Shown: positions 26,140 to 35,279 of the stretch, one piece after another
Layout: the number at the start of each line of letters is the position of its first letter
Position numbering within the stretch: the first letter of the stretch is position 1
Source: Flavobacterium psychrophilum
GTDB taxonomy: Bacteria > Bacteroidota > Bacteroidia > Flavobacteriales > Flavobacteriaceae
Direction of reading: 5' to 3'
Assembly (NCBI GenBank): GCA_022730285.1
Contig: DZCQ01000015.1
Location: 1 to 52,529, forward strand
Length of the DNA stretch: 52,529 bases
The notes under the pieces: generated by a model
What the model saw: only the letters and a program-made list of their open reading frames with translations
Told to the model about the DNA's origin: nothing
Databases searched by the model: none
Made by a program: the position numbers and the translations under genes

Positions 26140-27168
26140 ATGGGATTTTTTGATTTTATGACCGAGGATATCGCCATTGACCTTGGTACCGCAAACACTT
26201 TAATTATTCATAACGATAAAGTTGTTATTGATAGTCCTTCTATTGTTGCAAGAGATAGAATATCTGGAAAAATAATTGCAGTAGGTAGAGAAGCAAACCT
26301 AATGCAAGGAAAAACCCACGAAAATATAAAAACCATCAGGCCTTTAAAAGATGGTGTTATTGCAGACTTTGATGCATCGGAACAAATGATAAAAATGCTT
26401 ATCCGAAGCATTCCTGCACTACAAAAAAGGTTTTTTACACCCGCACTACGCATGGTTATTTGTATTCCATCTGGTATTACCGAAGTGGAAATGCGTGCTG
26501 TAAAAGAATCGGCAGAAAGAGTAAACGGAAAGGAAGTATATCTTATACACGAACCAATGGCCGCCGCTGTTGGTATAGGAATTGATATAATGCAACCCAA
26601 AGGAAACATGATTGTAGATATTGGTGGGGGAACTACCGAAATTGCGGTTATTGCTCTTGGAGGTATTGTTTGTGATAAATCTGTTAAAATTGCTGGAGAT
26701 GTATTTACAAGCGATATAATCTATTATATGCGAACCCAGCATAACTTATTTGTGGGAGAAACTACTGCCGAAAAAATTAAAATAGAAATAGGTGCTGCAA
26801 TAGACGATTTAGACTCGCCACCAGAAGACATGTCTGTGCAAGGGCGAGATTTATTAACAGGGAAACCAAAGCAAGTAGAGGTTTCTTCTAGAGAAATTGC
26901 AAAAGCATTAGACAAATCTATACAAAGAATTGAAGATGCTGTGATGGAAACTCTATCACAAACTCCACCAGAATTAGCAGCCGATATATACAATACTGGT
27001 ATTTATTTAGCAGGTGGTGGTTCAATGCTTAGAGGCTTAGACAAACGTATTTCCCAAAAAACAGATTTGCCCGTTTTTATTGCAGAAGACCCATTAAGAG
27101 CAGTGGTGAGAGGAACAGGAATGACCCTGAAAAATTTAACTAAATATCGAAGTATTCTTTTAAAATAA
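26140..27168 (+). CDS. mreB: Rod-shape determining actin homologue MreB
   Basis: The 342-residue protein has the actin-fold nucleotide motifs AIDLGTANT (12-20), VDIGGGTTEIAV and LAGGGSMLRGLD, and the hydrophobic N-terminal start MGFFDFMTED that tethers MreB filaments to the membrane. It guides elongasome movement during side-wall synthesis. It heads a compact operon mreB-mreC-mreD-mrdA-rodA (11-bp gap to mreC). Confidence 0.98.
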   Translation: MGFFDFMTEDIAIDLGTANTLIIHNDKVVIDSPSIVARDRISGKIIAVGREANLMQGKTHENIKTIRPLKDGVIADFDASEQMIKMLIRSIPALQKRFFTPALRMVICIPSGITEVEMRAVKESAERVNGKEVYLIHEPMAAAVGIGIDIMQPKGNMIVDIGGGTTEIAVIALGGIVCDKSVKIAGDVFTSDIIYYMRTQHNLFVGETTAEKIKIEIGAAIDDLDSPPEDMSVQGRDLLTGKPKQVEVSSREIAKALDKSIQRIEDAVMETLSQTPPELAADIYNTGIYLAGGGSMLRGLDKRISQKTDLPVFIAEDPLRAVVRGTGMTLKNLTKYRSILLK

Positions 27169-27179
27169 CAAGAAGATAA

Positions 27180-28010
27180 ATGCAACAAATTTTTAATTTC
27201 ATTTTAAAAAACAGTACTCGTTTGCTGTTTTTGTTGCTTTTAATAATTTCATTAACACTAACCATTCAATCGCATTCTTACCACAGAAGCAATCTAGTCA
27301 ATTCCGCTAATGAAACTGCTGGTATTGTATATACTGAAAGGGATAAGGTTACTGATTATTTGAGTTTAAAAGAACAAAATGAAAGACTTGCTACAGAAAA
27401 TACTAGGCTTCGTAAAATGCTTTTTAATACAACAAAAGACAGTGTAATTCTTTTTAAAAAAGATAGCTTGACAGGTTCTGAAAATATAGATGTTATACAA
27501 TCCAGAGTTATAAATAATGCGTATAATACTTCTGAAAATTATTTAACCATTAATACTGGTTCTCTTAAAGGTATAAAAGCAGATATGGGAGTTATAAGTC
27601 CACAAGGGATTGTAGGGATTGTGGAAAAAACATCGGCTAAATATGCAACTGTGCAAAGCGTTTTAAATATAAAATCTAAAATTAATGCAAAAATTAAGAA
27701 GTCTAATCATTTTGGCTCTTTAATTTGGAATGCCAAAAATGCTGGTTATGTACAATTAATAGAAATTCCAAGGCTAGCCTCTGTAAAAAAAGGAGATACA
27801 GTGGTTACAGGAGGAAGGTCAACTATTTTTCCTGAAAATATTCCAGTAGGAATTATAGACAAAGTATTTATAGATACAGAAACTAACTATTATACCCTAA
27901 ACGTAAGGCTGTTTAACGACATGACAAACCTTAGCCAAGTATATGTAATTTCTAATAAAGAAAGTGCTGAGATAAATAAATTAGAAAAAGAAACAAAAGA
28001 TAATGAATAA
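27180..28010 (+). CDS. mreC: Rod-shape determining protein MreC
   Basis: The 276-residue protein has a single N-terminal membrane helix (about 12-30), a short coiled coil (LKEQNERLATENTRLRKML) and the periplasmic double beta-barrel with GSLKGIKADMGVISPQGIVG and VVTGGRSTIFPENIPVGII. MreC links the cytoplasmic MreB filament to PBP2 and activates it. Its end overlaps the mreD start by 8 bp. Confidence 0.95.
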   Translation: MQQIFNFILKNSTRLLFLLLLIISLTLTIQSHSYHRSNLVNSANETAGIVYTERDKVTDYLSLKEQNERLATENTRLRKMLFNTTKDSVILFKKDSLTGSENIDVIQSRVINNAYNTSENYLTINTGSLKGIKADMGVISPQGIVGIVEKTSAKYATVQSVLNIKSKINAKIKKSNHFGSLIWNAKNAGYVQLIEIPRLASVKKGDTVVTGGRSTIFPENIPVGIIDKVFIDTETNYYTLNVRLFNDMTNLSQVYVISNKESAEINKLEKETKDNE

Positions 28011-28509
28011 TGCTGTACTAACAAATAGCCTTAGGTTTATATTACTACTGCTGGTGCAAATTGTTATTTTTAATAAAATTAACTTATTTGGATACATCAA
28101 TCCGTATCCATATATATTATTTATTTTGTTGTATCCTGTCAATTCTAATCGAGCAGGATTATTAGTTGCTAGTTTCTTTTTAGGTTTAACAATCGATATG
28201 TTTTTAAACTCAGGAGGAGTTCACGCAACTGCTAGTCTAGTATTAGCCTATTTAAGACCTTCTTTTTTTAAATTCTCTTTTGGTTTAAGTTACGAATACC
28301 AAACTATCAGAATTAACGACAGATTATCTCCTGAGAGATTTACTTTTTTACTAATTTCGATTGTAACTTTTACTTTTATACTATATCTTCTTGAATTTTT
28401 CAAATTCTCTTTCTTTTTCGAAATTATTACTCGAACCATATTATCTTCATTATTTACACTTTTAATAAGCATTTTGATTATTTATCTATTCAAGCCTTCT
28501 AAAAGATGA
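28003..28509 (+). CDS. mreD: Rod-shape determining protein MreD
   Basis: The 168-residue protein is highly hydrophobic with about five membrane helices and the family segment FGYINPYPYILFILLYP and LGLTIDMFLNSGGVHATA. MreD is a membrane partner of MreC. Position between mreC (8-bp overlap) and the PBP2 gene (4-bp ATGA overlap) settles the assignment. Confidence 0.93.
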   Translation: MNNAVLTNSLRFILLLLVQIVIFNKINLFGYINPYPYILFILLYPVNSNRAGLLVASFFLGLTIDMFLNSGGVHATASLVLAYLRPSFFKFSFGLSYEYQTIRINDRLSPERFTFLLISIVTFTFILYLLEFFKFSFFFEIITRTILSSLFTLLISILIIYLFKPSKR

Positions 28510-30446
28510 GAAAAGTGTTATTACCAAGTTTGGTTGTTATAGCTGCCGTTATTATCATAGCAAGGATTTTCTTTTTACAAATTGTAGATGATAGTTTTAA
28601 ATTAAAATCTGAAAATATTGCTATAAAAATAAAATACGACTATCCTGAGAGAGGTTATATTTATGATAGATATGGAGAATTACTAGTTGCTAATCAGCCA
28701 TCTTATGATATTATGGTTGTTCCTAGAGAAATAAAAAAAATGGACACCTTAGAATTTTGTAAGTTACTAAATATTACAAAAGCAGATTTTATCAAAAAAA
28801 TAGACAAAGCAGTTGTGTATAGTCCTATGCTTCCTTCGGTATTTTTAGGACAACTAAACAAACAAGAATATGCCGCATTTCAGGAAAAAGAACGAAAATT
28901 TTCAGGTTTTTATATTCAAAAACGTTCTTTAAGAGATTACCAAATACATTCAGGATCTAATGTTTTCGGATTTATAACCCAAGCAAACGAAGCTGTAATT
29001 AAAAAAAATCCGTATTATAAAAGTGGCGATTTACTTGGAAAACAAGGGGTTGAAGAAATGTATGAAGACATACTAAGAGGAACCAAAGGGGTAAAACACA
29101 TTCAAAGAAATAGATTTAATCAAGAAGTAGGCCCATACAAAGAAGGTCGTTTTGATACAATTTCTGTACAAGGAAAAGACATTACACTTACCATAGATGC
29201 ACAACTGCAAGAATATGGAGAAGCCTTAATGAAAAATAAACGTGGTGGAATTATTGCAATAGAACCAAGCACTGGAGAAATACTAGCATTAGTAACTGCC
29301 CCAACCTATGACCCCGCAATTTTAGTAGGAAGACAACGCTCTAAAAATTACACAAAACTCTATAACGACTCTGTGGCAAAACCACTGTATGACAGAAGCT
29401 TACTTGCAGAATATCCTCCTGGCTCGCCTTTCAAAATACTAACAGGATTGGTAGGTTTACAAGTACAAGCAGTAGATACCAGTACCACATTTGCATGCCA
29501 TCACGGGTTTAGTTATGGACGTGGACAATTCATGAGATGTCACTGTGGTGGTGGTATGAGGAGTTTAAATATGGGAATTGCTAAATCTTGTAATTCTTAT
29601 TTTGGAAATACCTATTTGCATAGTATCAATAAGTTCTCAACACCATCACAAGGGATAGATGTGTGGAGTAATCATCTAAAAAGCTTTGGACTTGGTCAAT
29701 TTATGGGATATGATTTGCCCACTGGCCGCAAAGGAAATATTCCAACCTCTAAAACCTATAACAAAGCATATCCAAACGGAAGATGGAGAGCAACTGCTAC
29801 CGTCTCTAATTCCATTGGGCAAGGAGAAGTTTTAATGACACCAATACAATTAGCCAATATGATGGCAACGGTTGCAAACGAAGGTTATTATTACACTCCT
29901 CATATCGTGAAAGCTATTGATGGCAAAAAAATTGATAAAAAATATACCACTAAGCATGTTACAACTATTGATAAAAAATATTTCAAACCAGTTATAAATG
30001 GATTATATGACGTATTTAATCTCGGAACTGCTGCGGGTCTTAGGGTAGAAGGAATAGAAATATGTGGAAAAACAGGAACTGCTGAGAATTTTTTTAGAGT
30101 AAATGGCAAAAAAGTCCAACTAGAAGATCACTCCATATTTGTTGCCTTTGCTCCAAGAATTAATCCTAAAATAGCAATTGCAGTTTTAGTCGAAAATGGA
30201 GGCTATGGAGCTACAATTGCAGGACCAATTTCCAGTTTAATGATAGAAAAATATATTAAGAAAAAAGTTACTCAAAAACAAAGAGAAACTAGAATTCTTA
30301 ACCTAAGCTTGCAGAACGAATACAACAAGTTTACCAAAAAATATATAGATTCCATGTATAAAGTTCGTTTAAAAAAAGATTCTATACTACGAGTTAAAAA
30401 CTTAAAAAGATTAGATTCTATAAAAAAAACGAATACAACAATCTAG
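28506..30446 (+). CDS. mrdA: Penicillin-binding protein 2 (elongation transpeptidase)
   Basis: The 646-residue class B PBP has one N-terminal membrane helix, a dimerisation domain (DYPERGYIYDRYGELLVANQ) and a transpeptidase domain with SPFK (active Ser307, Lys310), SCN (361-363) and KTG (522-524). It cross-links peptidoglycan during elongation together with RodA. The C-terminal 40 residues are basic and coiled, beyond the usual domain end. It starts within the mreD stop (ATGA) and is 3 bp from rodA. Confidence 0.96.
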   Translation: MRKVLLPSLVVIAAVIIIARIFFLQIVDDSFKLKSENIAIKIKYDYPERGYIYDRYGELLVANQPSYDIMVVPREIKKMDTLEFCKLLNITKADFIKKIDKAVVYSPMLPSVFLGQLNKQEYAAFQEKERKFSGFYIQKRSLRDYQIHSGSNVFGFITQANEAVIKKNPYYKSGDLLGKQGVEEMYEDILRGTKGVKHIQRNRFNQEVGPYKEGRFDTISVQGKDITLTIDAQLQEYGEALMKNKRGGIIAIEPSTGEILALVTAPTYDPAILVGRQRSKNYTKLYNDSVAKPLYDRSLLAEYPPGSPFKILTGLVGLQVQAVDTSTTFACHHGFSYGRGQFMRCHCGGGMRSLNMGIAKSCNSYFGNTYLHSINKFSTPSQGIDVWSNHLKSFGLGQFMGYDLPTGRKGNIPTSKTYNKAYPNGRWRATATVSNSIGQGEVLMTPIQLANMMATVANEGYYYTPHIVKAIDGKKIDKKYTTKHVTTIDKKYFKPVINGLYDVFNLGTAAGLRVEGIEICGKTGTAENFFRVNGKKVQLEDHSIFVAFAPRINPKIAIAVLVENGGYGATIAGPISSLMIEKYIKKKVTQKQRETRILNLSLQNEYNKFTKKYIDSMYKVRLKKDSILRVKNLKRLDSIKKTNTTI

Positions 30447-30449
30447 GAT

Positions 30450-31706
30450 ATGAAAAATCAAAGCATTACAAATAGCATAGATTGGATTACTATTTTAATA
30501 TACATACTATTAGTAACTTTAGGCTGGATGAACATTTATTCCGCAAATAGTACTTCTAACTCAAACTATTATATAGATTTTTCTCAAAATTATGGCAAAC
30601 AACTAATATTTATTATTTTAAATGTATTTTTAATAGCAATAATATTAAGCCTAGACGCAAAATTCTATGAACGTTTTGCAGGGTTTATATTTGGTTTCTC
30701 TCTATTACTACTTGCAGGACTTTTTGTATTCGGGAAAACCATTGCTGGGCAACGCTGTTGGTATGGAATAGGCAGCATGACCTTGCAACCATCAGAATTT
30801 GCAAAAGCAGCTACAGCACTTGCTTTAGCAAAATTTTTAAGCGAAAGCAAGGTAGATTTAAAAAGTGTAAAAGATCAATTAATAGCCCTTGGTATTATTG
30901 CATTGCCTATACTCTTAATATTGCCACAACCAGACCCTGGAAGTGCCTTAATATTTGTCATGTTTGTTTTAGTTTTAAACAGAGAAGGATTACCTGAGTG
31001 GTATCTTTGGACAGGTTTTATTGCAGTAGTACTATTTGTTATGTCATTAGTATTAAAAACAGAATTTGTAATTTTAATTATATTTTTAGCAATTGTAGTA
31101 CTATACTTTAGAACAAAAAAAATTCAACGAAACATCATTATTAGTTTACTATTATTCCTATTATCATCAGGGTTTGTGTTATCTGTAGATTATGTATTTA
31201 CTCATGTATTTAAACAACATCACAGGGATAGATTTAACATTCTGCTAGGGAAAAATGTGGATATGAATGGCATTGGATATAATACAAACCAATCGGAAAT
31301 AGCAATAGGTTCTGGAGGTTGGATAGGAAAAGGATTTTTAGAAGGAACACAAACTAAAGGAAATTTTGTACCTGAACAACATACAGATTATATATTTACA
31401 ACCGTTGGGGAAGAATGGGGATTTATCGGTTCCACCATATTGGTTTTACTTTTTGTAGCACTCATTTTGCGAATATTGTATTTAGCAGAAAGACAAAAAA
31501 CAAAGTTTAGCAGAATATATGGTTATGGAGTTGCCTCCATTTTGTTTGTTCACTTTTTTGTAAATATCTCGATGGTTATTGGCATTTTTCCAACCATTGG
31601 AGTACCATTACCATTTTTATCGTATGGAGGTTCCAGTTTATGGGGATTTACCATTTTGCTATTTATATTTATCAAGCTAGATGCCAATAGAGTAAATGAT
31701 TGGTAG
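30450..31706 (+). CDS. rodA: Peptidoglycan glycosyltransferase RodA (SEDS family)
   Basis: The 418-residue polytopic membrane protein has about ten helices and SEDS motifs: QRCWYGIGSMTLQPSEFAK, PQPDPGSALIF, GSGGWIGKGFLEGTQTKG, FVPEQHTDYIFTTVGEEWGF and LPFLSYGGSSLWG. It polymerises lipid II glycan strands with PBP2. It ends the operon; the following 50 bp to the convergent nuclease gene hold no clear terminator. Confidence 0.96.
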   Translation: MKNQSITNSIDWITILIYILLVTLGWMNIYSANSTSNSNYYIDFSQNYGKQLIFIILNVFLIAIILSLDAKFYERFAGFIFGFSLLLLAGLFVFGKTIAGQRCWYGIGSMTLQPSEFAKAATALALAKFLSESKVDLKSVKDQLIALGIIALPILLILPQPDPGSALIFVMFVLVLNREGLPEWYLWTGFIAVVLFVMSLVLKTEFVILIIFLAIVVLYFRTKKIQRNIIISLLLFLLSSGFVLSVDYVFTHVFKQHHRDRFNILLGKNVDMNGIGYNTNQSEIAIGSGGWIGKGFLEGTQTKGNFVPEQHTDYIFTTVGEEWGFIGSTILVLLFVALILRILYLAERQKTKFSRIYGYGVASILFVHFFVNISMVIGIFPTIGVPLPFLSYGGSSLWGFTILLFIFIKLDANRVNDW

Positions 31707-31756
31707 AATTAAATCTTTAATTTGAAAACAAATAAAATATTCTTATAGCAAAGCAG

Positions 31757-32545
31757 TTAAAACGCCCACTTTTTATAACTAGCAGATTTTTCTAAAGCGT
31801 CTTCGGTAGTATTTGATAACTTATAAAAAAAATCAATTCCAGTCATTTTTTCAATTTCATCAATTGGAACCACAAATTCATACAAAGGTTTATTAGAATT
31901 TTTGTGTGGAAGCAAAAATGCAATTGCTTTATAACCATCGGTAGTCTTGTCAATTAATATTTTATAAAAATATTTAGGAACACTAACATCTTCTTTCCCA
32001 ATAGTTTTTAATCCCTTTTGTAAAATTCCACCAGTTATCACATAAACTCCATCGTATTTAGACGCCCAATATCTAGTTTTTTGCTCTAATCGATTCCAAA
32101 TACCAGCGTTAAAATTATTTAACTGTGGTGAAATGTTAGAGGTAAAAAAAGTTTCGTCAAATGCTTTTTTAGAAAATTTTCTGTCGCCAGCAGGACACAA
32201 ATGTCCTTTGTCATAACCAGAATGTTTGTAATTTTTCCAACTAGCAGAATTAGATTTAACCATAGGATCCTCTATAAAAAAAGGTCTTTTAAAATTATTA
32301 TGACTCAATTCCTCTTTTTTTAATTCATACGCTACCCATTCTGCTTGTTCATGCTTTTCACTATAAGACAAAGTATAGTAGGTATGTTTGACAATATTTT
32401 TTGTCGTAGAGGTAGGCAAATAAATATCAGAAGTACTTACAAGTGTATTATCCAAAAAGTTAGCAGATTTAGAACCTTCGTAACAACTTGTAAATAAATA
32501 AAATAAGGTAATAACAAATATTAAATTTAAAATAAATCGCATCAA
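31757..32545 (-). CDS. DNA/RNA non-specific endonuclease, predicted lipoprotein
   Basis: The 262-residue protein carries a lipoprotein signal (LFTSC, Cys21) and a beta-beta-alpha metal (NUC1) nuclease domain: YDKGHLCPAGDRKF with D112-K-G-H115, then SNISPQLNNFNAGIWNRLE with the metal-binding Asn and Glu. The first motif has Lys where DRGH has Arg, a tolerated change seen in some relatives; the general-base His115 is intact. Anchored to the envelope, it could degrade extracellular nucleic acid for nutrition or biofilm turnover. It diverges from the coiled-coil gene across 44 bp. No dedicated inhibitor gene is adjacent. Confidence 0.88.
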   Translation of the reverse strand: MMRFILNLIFVITLFYLFTSCYEGSKSANFLDNTLVSTSDIYLPTSTTKNIVKHTYYTLSYSEKHEQAEWVAYELKKEELSHNNFKRPFFIEDPMVKSNSASWKNYKHSGYDKGHLCPAGDRKFSKKAFDETFFTSNISPQLNNFNAGIWNRLEQKTRYWASKYDGVYVITGGILQKGLKTIGKEDVSVPKYFYKILIDKTTDGYKAIAFLLPHKNSNKPLYEFVVPIDEIEKMTGIDFFYKLSNTTEDALEKSASYKKWAF

Positions 32546-32589
32546 AAAAAATTAATTGTATCTTTGAATGTAAATATAAACAAAAAAAC

Positions 32590-33183
32590 ATGAAAAAGAC
32601 TGTAATTATTTCCCTAATAACAATGCTATTCACTATCAACACTAATGCTCAGGAAACAAGCACTATACAAACTCCTGAACAGCAAAAATTACAACGTCAA
32701 AATGATTCTATAGCAAAAATTAATAACGAAATTGCCATACAAGAAGCATTAAAACAATCTAAAATAGAAACTGAAAAGGCAGAAAAAGAAAGAAAAGAGG
32801 CAGAAAAAGCACTTGAAAAAGCAAACAAAGAAAATGAGAAAATAAAAAGAGAAGCTAAAGAAAAAGAGAAAAAAGAAGAAAAACGTCTTAAAGGATCTGA
32901 AAAAGAGATAGATAAGATTAAAAAATCACAAGAAAAAGCCGAAAAAGAAAAAGACAAGCTACAAGACGCTAAAGATAAACTCGCAAAAGAACAAGACGAA
33001 TTATCTGATATTACAAAAGACATTACAAAAGAAACGGAGAAATTTGACAAACAAAATGCAAAAGGAAAATTATCTCCAAATGACATTAAAAAGTGGGAAG
33101 AAAAATTGTCCAAACTGAAAGAAAAAGCAAGTAAGCAATCTAAAAAAACAGAAAAAGCAACAAAAGAATTAAATAAATTGTAG
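32590..33183 (+). CDS. Secreted Lys/Glu-rich coiled-coil protein of unknown function
   Basis: The 197-residue protein has a signal peptide (1-20, ending NTNAQ) and then an almost uninterrupted charged coiled coil (about 35-197) dominated by Lys and Glu, with heptads of KEAEKALEKANKEN type. No catalytic domain is visible. A TATCTTTG at 32559-32566 may be its -7 element. It could be a periplasmic structural or spacer protein. It precedes rnpA by 32 bp but rnpA has its own candidate promoter. Confidence 0.8.
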   Translation: MKKTVIISLITMLFTINTNAQETSTIQTPEQQKLQRQNDSIAKINNEIAIQEALKQSKIETEKAEKERKEAEKALEKANKENEKIKREAKEKEKKEEKRLKGSEKEIDKIKKSQEKAEKEKDKLQDAKDKLAKEQDELSDITKDITKETEKFDKQNAKGKLSPNDIKKWEEKLSKLKEKASKQSKKTEKATKELNKL

Positions 33184-33211
33184 CATAAGAAAGGCTTTGT
33201 GCGTAAATTTG
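33178..33211 (+). promoter_or_regulatory. Probable rnpA promoter abutting the start codon
   Basis: TAAATTTG at 33204-33211 followed by C matches the -7 element; TTG at 33178-33180 is 23 bp upstream, overlapping the end of the preceding gene. The ATG at 33216 follows after 4 bp. Confidence 0.45.
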
Positions 33212-33215
33212 CTTC

Positions 33216-33602
33216 ATGAAATCAAACTATCCTAAAAAAGAAAAATTAAAAAGCAAAACTACCATAGATTTGCTTTTTTTTAAAGGGAAATCGGTTTCAA
33301 AATATCCACTTCGTTTAGTTTACACACCACTTGATGTAGAAGTAAACCATCATAAAATGGGGATTTCTGTTTCTAAAAAATATTTTAAAAAAGCAGTTGA
33401 CAGAAATTATTTCAAGAGAGTATTAAGAGAAACCTATAGATTAAATAAAAATATCTTGCTTAAAAACAATTTAAACAAAAGCTATGCTTTCATGTTTTTT
33501 TACCAAACAAAAGACAAATTAACTTATCAAGAAATAGAAGAAAAAACCGTTTTGCTCTTCAAAAAATTTTTAACTCAAGAACAAACAAATAGCAACGATT
33601 AA
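33216..33602 (+). CDS. rnpA: Ribonuclease P protein component
   Basis: The 128-residue basic protein shows the RnpA fold and RNR-type signature KKAVDRNYFKRVLRETYR near 51-68, with the N-terminal KKEKLKSKTTIDLLF segment. It assists the catalytic RNA that matures tRNA 5' ends. The usual neighbours rpmH and yidC are absent; instead it lies between a coiled-coil gene and a convergent mevalonate-pathway gene. Confidence 0.93.
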   Translation: MKSNYPKKEKLKSKTTIDLLFFKGKSVSKYPLRLVYTPLDVEVNHHKMGISVSKKYFKKAVDRNYFKRVLRETYRLNKNILLKNNLNKSYAFMFFYQTKDKLTYQEIEEKTVLLFKKFLTQEQTNSND

Positions 33603-33621
33603 ATTACTTTATTTTACTAAT

Positions 33622-34713
33622 CTAACTAATATACTGGCTACCAAAGCCTATTTTATCGCAAATATATTGCGATTCTTGACAATGCATAGACAACTCATTT
33701 TTTATAAATAATAACACTCTTGCAGCTTCAAATTCAGGATACAAAACATGCACATTTGCACCAGCATCTAGTGTAAAACAAACTGGAATTCTAGTCTCTT
33801 GTCTAAATTTCCATATTTTAGTAATAATTTCGAGTGTGTTTGGTTTTATCAAAATAAAATAAGGAAGCGAAGTCATCATCATAGAATGCAAAGTTAATGC
33901 TTCACTTTCAACAATTTCTATAAAATCAGTCAAGTTACCAGACTCTAAAACCTGTTTTAACTTATTTACGTTAAAATGTGCTTGTTCAAAACGCCTTTCA
34001 GCAAATGGATGGCGTAACATTAAATCGTGCCCCACTGTGCTGGAAACTTGCTTTTCTCCTTTATCTACAAGCAAAATTGTATCTTGATAATTATTAAAAT
34101 TAGAATGAATATTATTTAATATTGCAACCCCATATAAATCCGAACTATCTAAAACATTTGCATGTTTTCCCCAAACAATTACAGAACCTTTAATACTCCT
34201 ACAAGCACTTCCAGAACCTAAACGAGCTAAAAAAGAAGCCTTTTTATAAAAAAAATCTTCTGGCATTTTTGGATTTAACAACTTTTCTAAACTCATAATA
34301 TTCATTGCTAAAGCAGCCATTCCAGAGGCAGAAGATGCTATTCCTGAGCTATGTGGAAAAGTATTAAAAGACTCTATTACAATATGATATTCTTTTAGAT
34401 AAGGACAGTACAATGCAATTCGTTCTAGAAAAACATGAATTTTAGGATAAAAATTTTTTTTTATTTTCCCTTCAAATAAAAATTCGAAGGTGAAATTAGA
34501 AGCATCTGCTTTTTTTGTAAAAATAGTAGTTGTTTGTGTTTTACAATTCTGTAGTGTAAAACTTAAAGAAGGATTTGCAGGAATTTGCTCTTCTTTTTTT
34601 CCCCAATACTTTACCAATGCTATATTGCTTGGAGCTGTCCATGTAAATTCGACATTAGAAATTAAATTAGAAGTGAATGGAGAATAAATAAAATCTTGTT
34701 CAGTAAGTATCAT
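33622..34713 (-). CDS. mvaD: Diphosphomevalonate decarboxylase
   Basis: The 363-residue GHMP-fold enzyme has APSNIALVKYWGK near 30, the glycine/serine-rich ATP loop FPHSSGIASSASGMAALA (about 115-132), GSGSACRSIKG and TLDAGANVH. It decarboxylates diphosphomevalonate to isopentenyl diphosphate with ATP. Its presence shows the mevalonate route, typical of Flavobacteriaceae, rather than the MEP pathway. TATCTTTG on the minus strand (34735-34728) is a likely -7 element. Confidence 0.94.
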   Translation of the reverse strand: MILTEQDFIYSPFTSNLISNVEFTWTAPSNIALVKYWGKKEEQIPANPSLSFTLQNCKTQTTTIFTKKADASNFTFEFLFEGKIKKNFYPKIHVFLERIALYCPYLKEYHIVIESFNTFPHSSGIASSASGMAALAMNIMSLEKLLNPKMPEDFFYKKASFLARLGSGSACRSIKGSVIVWGKHANVLDSSDLYGVAILNNIHSNFNNYQDTILLVDKGEKQVSSTVGHDLMLRHPFAERRFEQAHFNVNKLKQVLESGNLTDFIEIVESEALTLHSMMMTSLPYFILIKPNTLEIITKIWKFRQETRIPVCFTLDAGANVHVLYPEFEAARVLLFIKNELSMHCQESQYICDKIGFGSQYIS

Positions 34714-34796
34714 AAATAAAATTTACGCAAAGATACTTTATTTGTCAAATATGCATTAATTTTTTGTAAAATTTGTAAATTTGTAGAAACAAAAAA

Positions 34797-35279
34797 ATGA
34801 ATTTAAATCGTTATTCAAAAATAATCATAACAGTTTTAACCTGTTTAGCTGTAGGGTATATTTCAAGTTTTGCAACCCAATCTTCTATAAACAGTTGGTA
34901 TGTTACTCTAGAAAAACCTTTTTTTAATCCTCCAAATTGGATTTTTGCTCCAGTATGGACAGTTTTATACATCTTAATGGGAATTTCATTTGGATTAATT
35001 TGGAGTACTCCTTCCATAGAAAAATCCATATTAAAAAAGGCAATGATCTACTTTTCCATTCAATTAGGACTCAATTTTATTTGGTCTGTTTTATTTTTTG
35101 GTCTTCAAAATTCGCTGTTAGCTTTTATAGAAATTACATTGCTAATTTTATACATTTACGAAACTATCAGAATTTTTAAAACCATTAATACTTCTGCAGC
35201 AATTTTGTTATATCCTTATTTAATATGGGTTAGTTTTGCTAGTATTTTAAACGGCAGTATTTGGTGGCTTAATCAGTAA
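34797..35279 (+). CDS. TspO/MBR-family membrane protein
   Basis: The 160-residue protein has five membrane helices and the family motifs WYVTLEKPFFNPPNWIFAPV, WTVLYILMGISFG and the terminal WVSFASILNGSIWWLN. TspO proteins bind tetrapyrroles and respond to light or oxygen in some bacteria; the role here is unknown. TAAATTTG at 34776-34783 may be the -7 element. The 3' end overlaps the convergent flavoprotein gene by 11 bp. Confidence 0.93.
   Translation: MNLNRYSKIIITVLTCLAVGYISSFATQSSINSWYVTLEKPFFNPPNWIFAPVWTVLYILMGISFGLIWSTPSIEKSILKKAMIYFSIQLGLNFIWSVLFFGLQNSLLAFIEITLLILYIYETIRIFKTINTSAAILLYPYLIWVSFASILNGSIWWLNQ

Noticed and set aside
32697..33113. Ser/Phe-rich 138-residue minus-strand frame opposite the coiled-coil gene
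   Set aside because: It is the mirror of GAA/AAA-rich codons (giving TTC/TTT/TCT); the plus-strand frame has a signal peptide and a sensible coiled coil.
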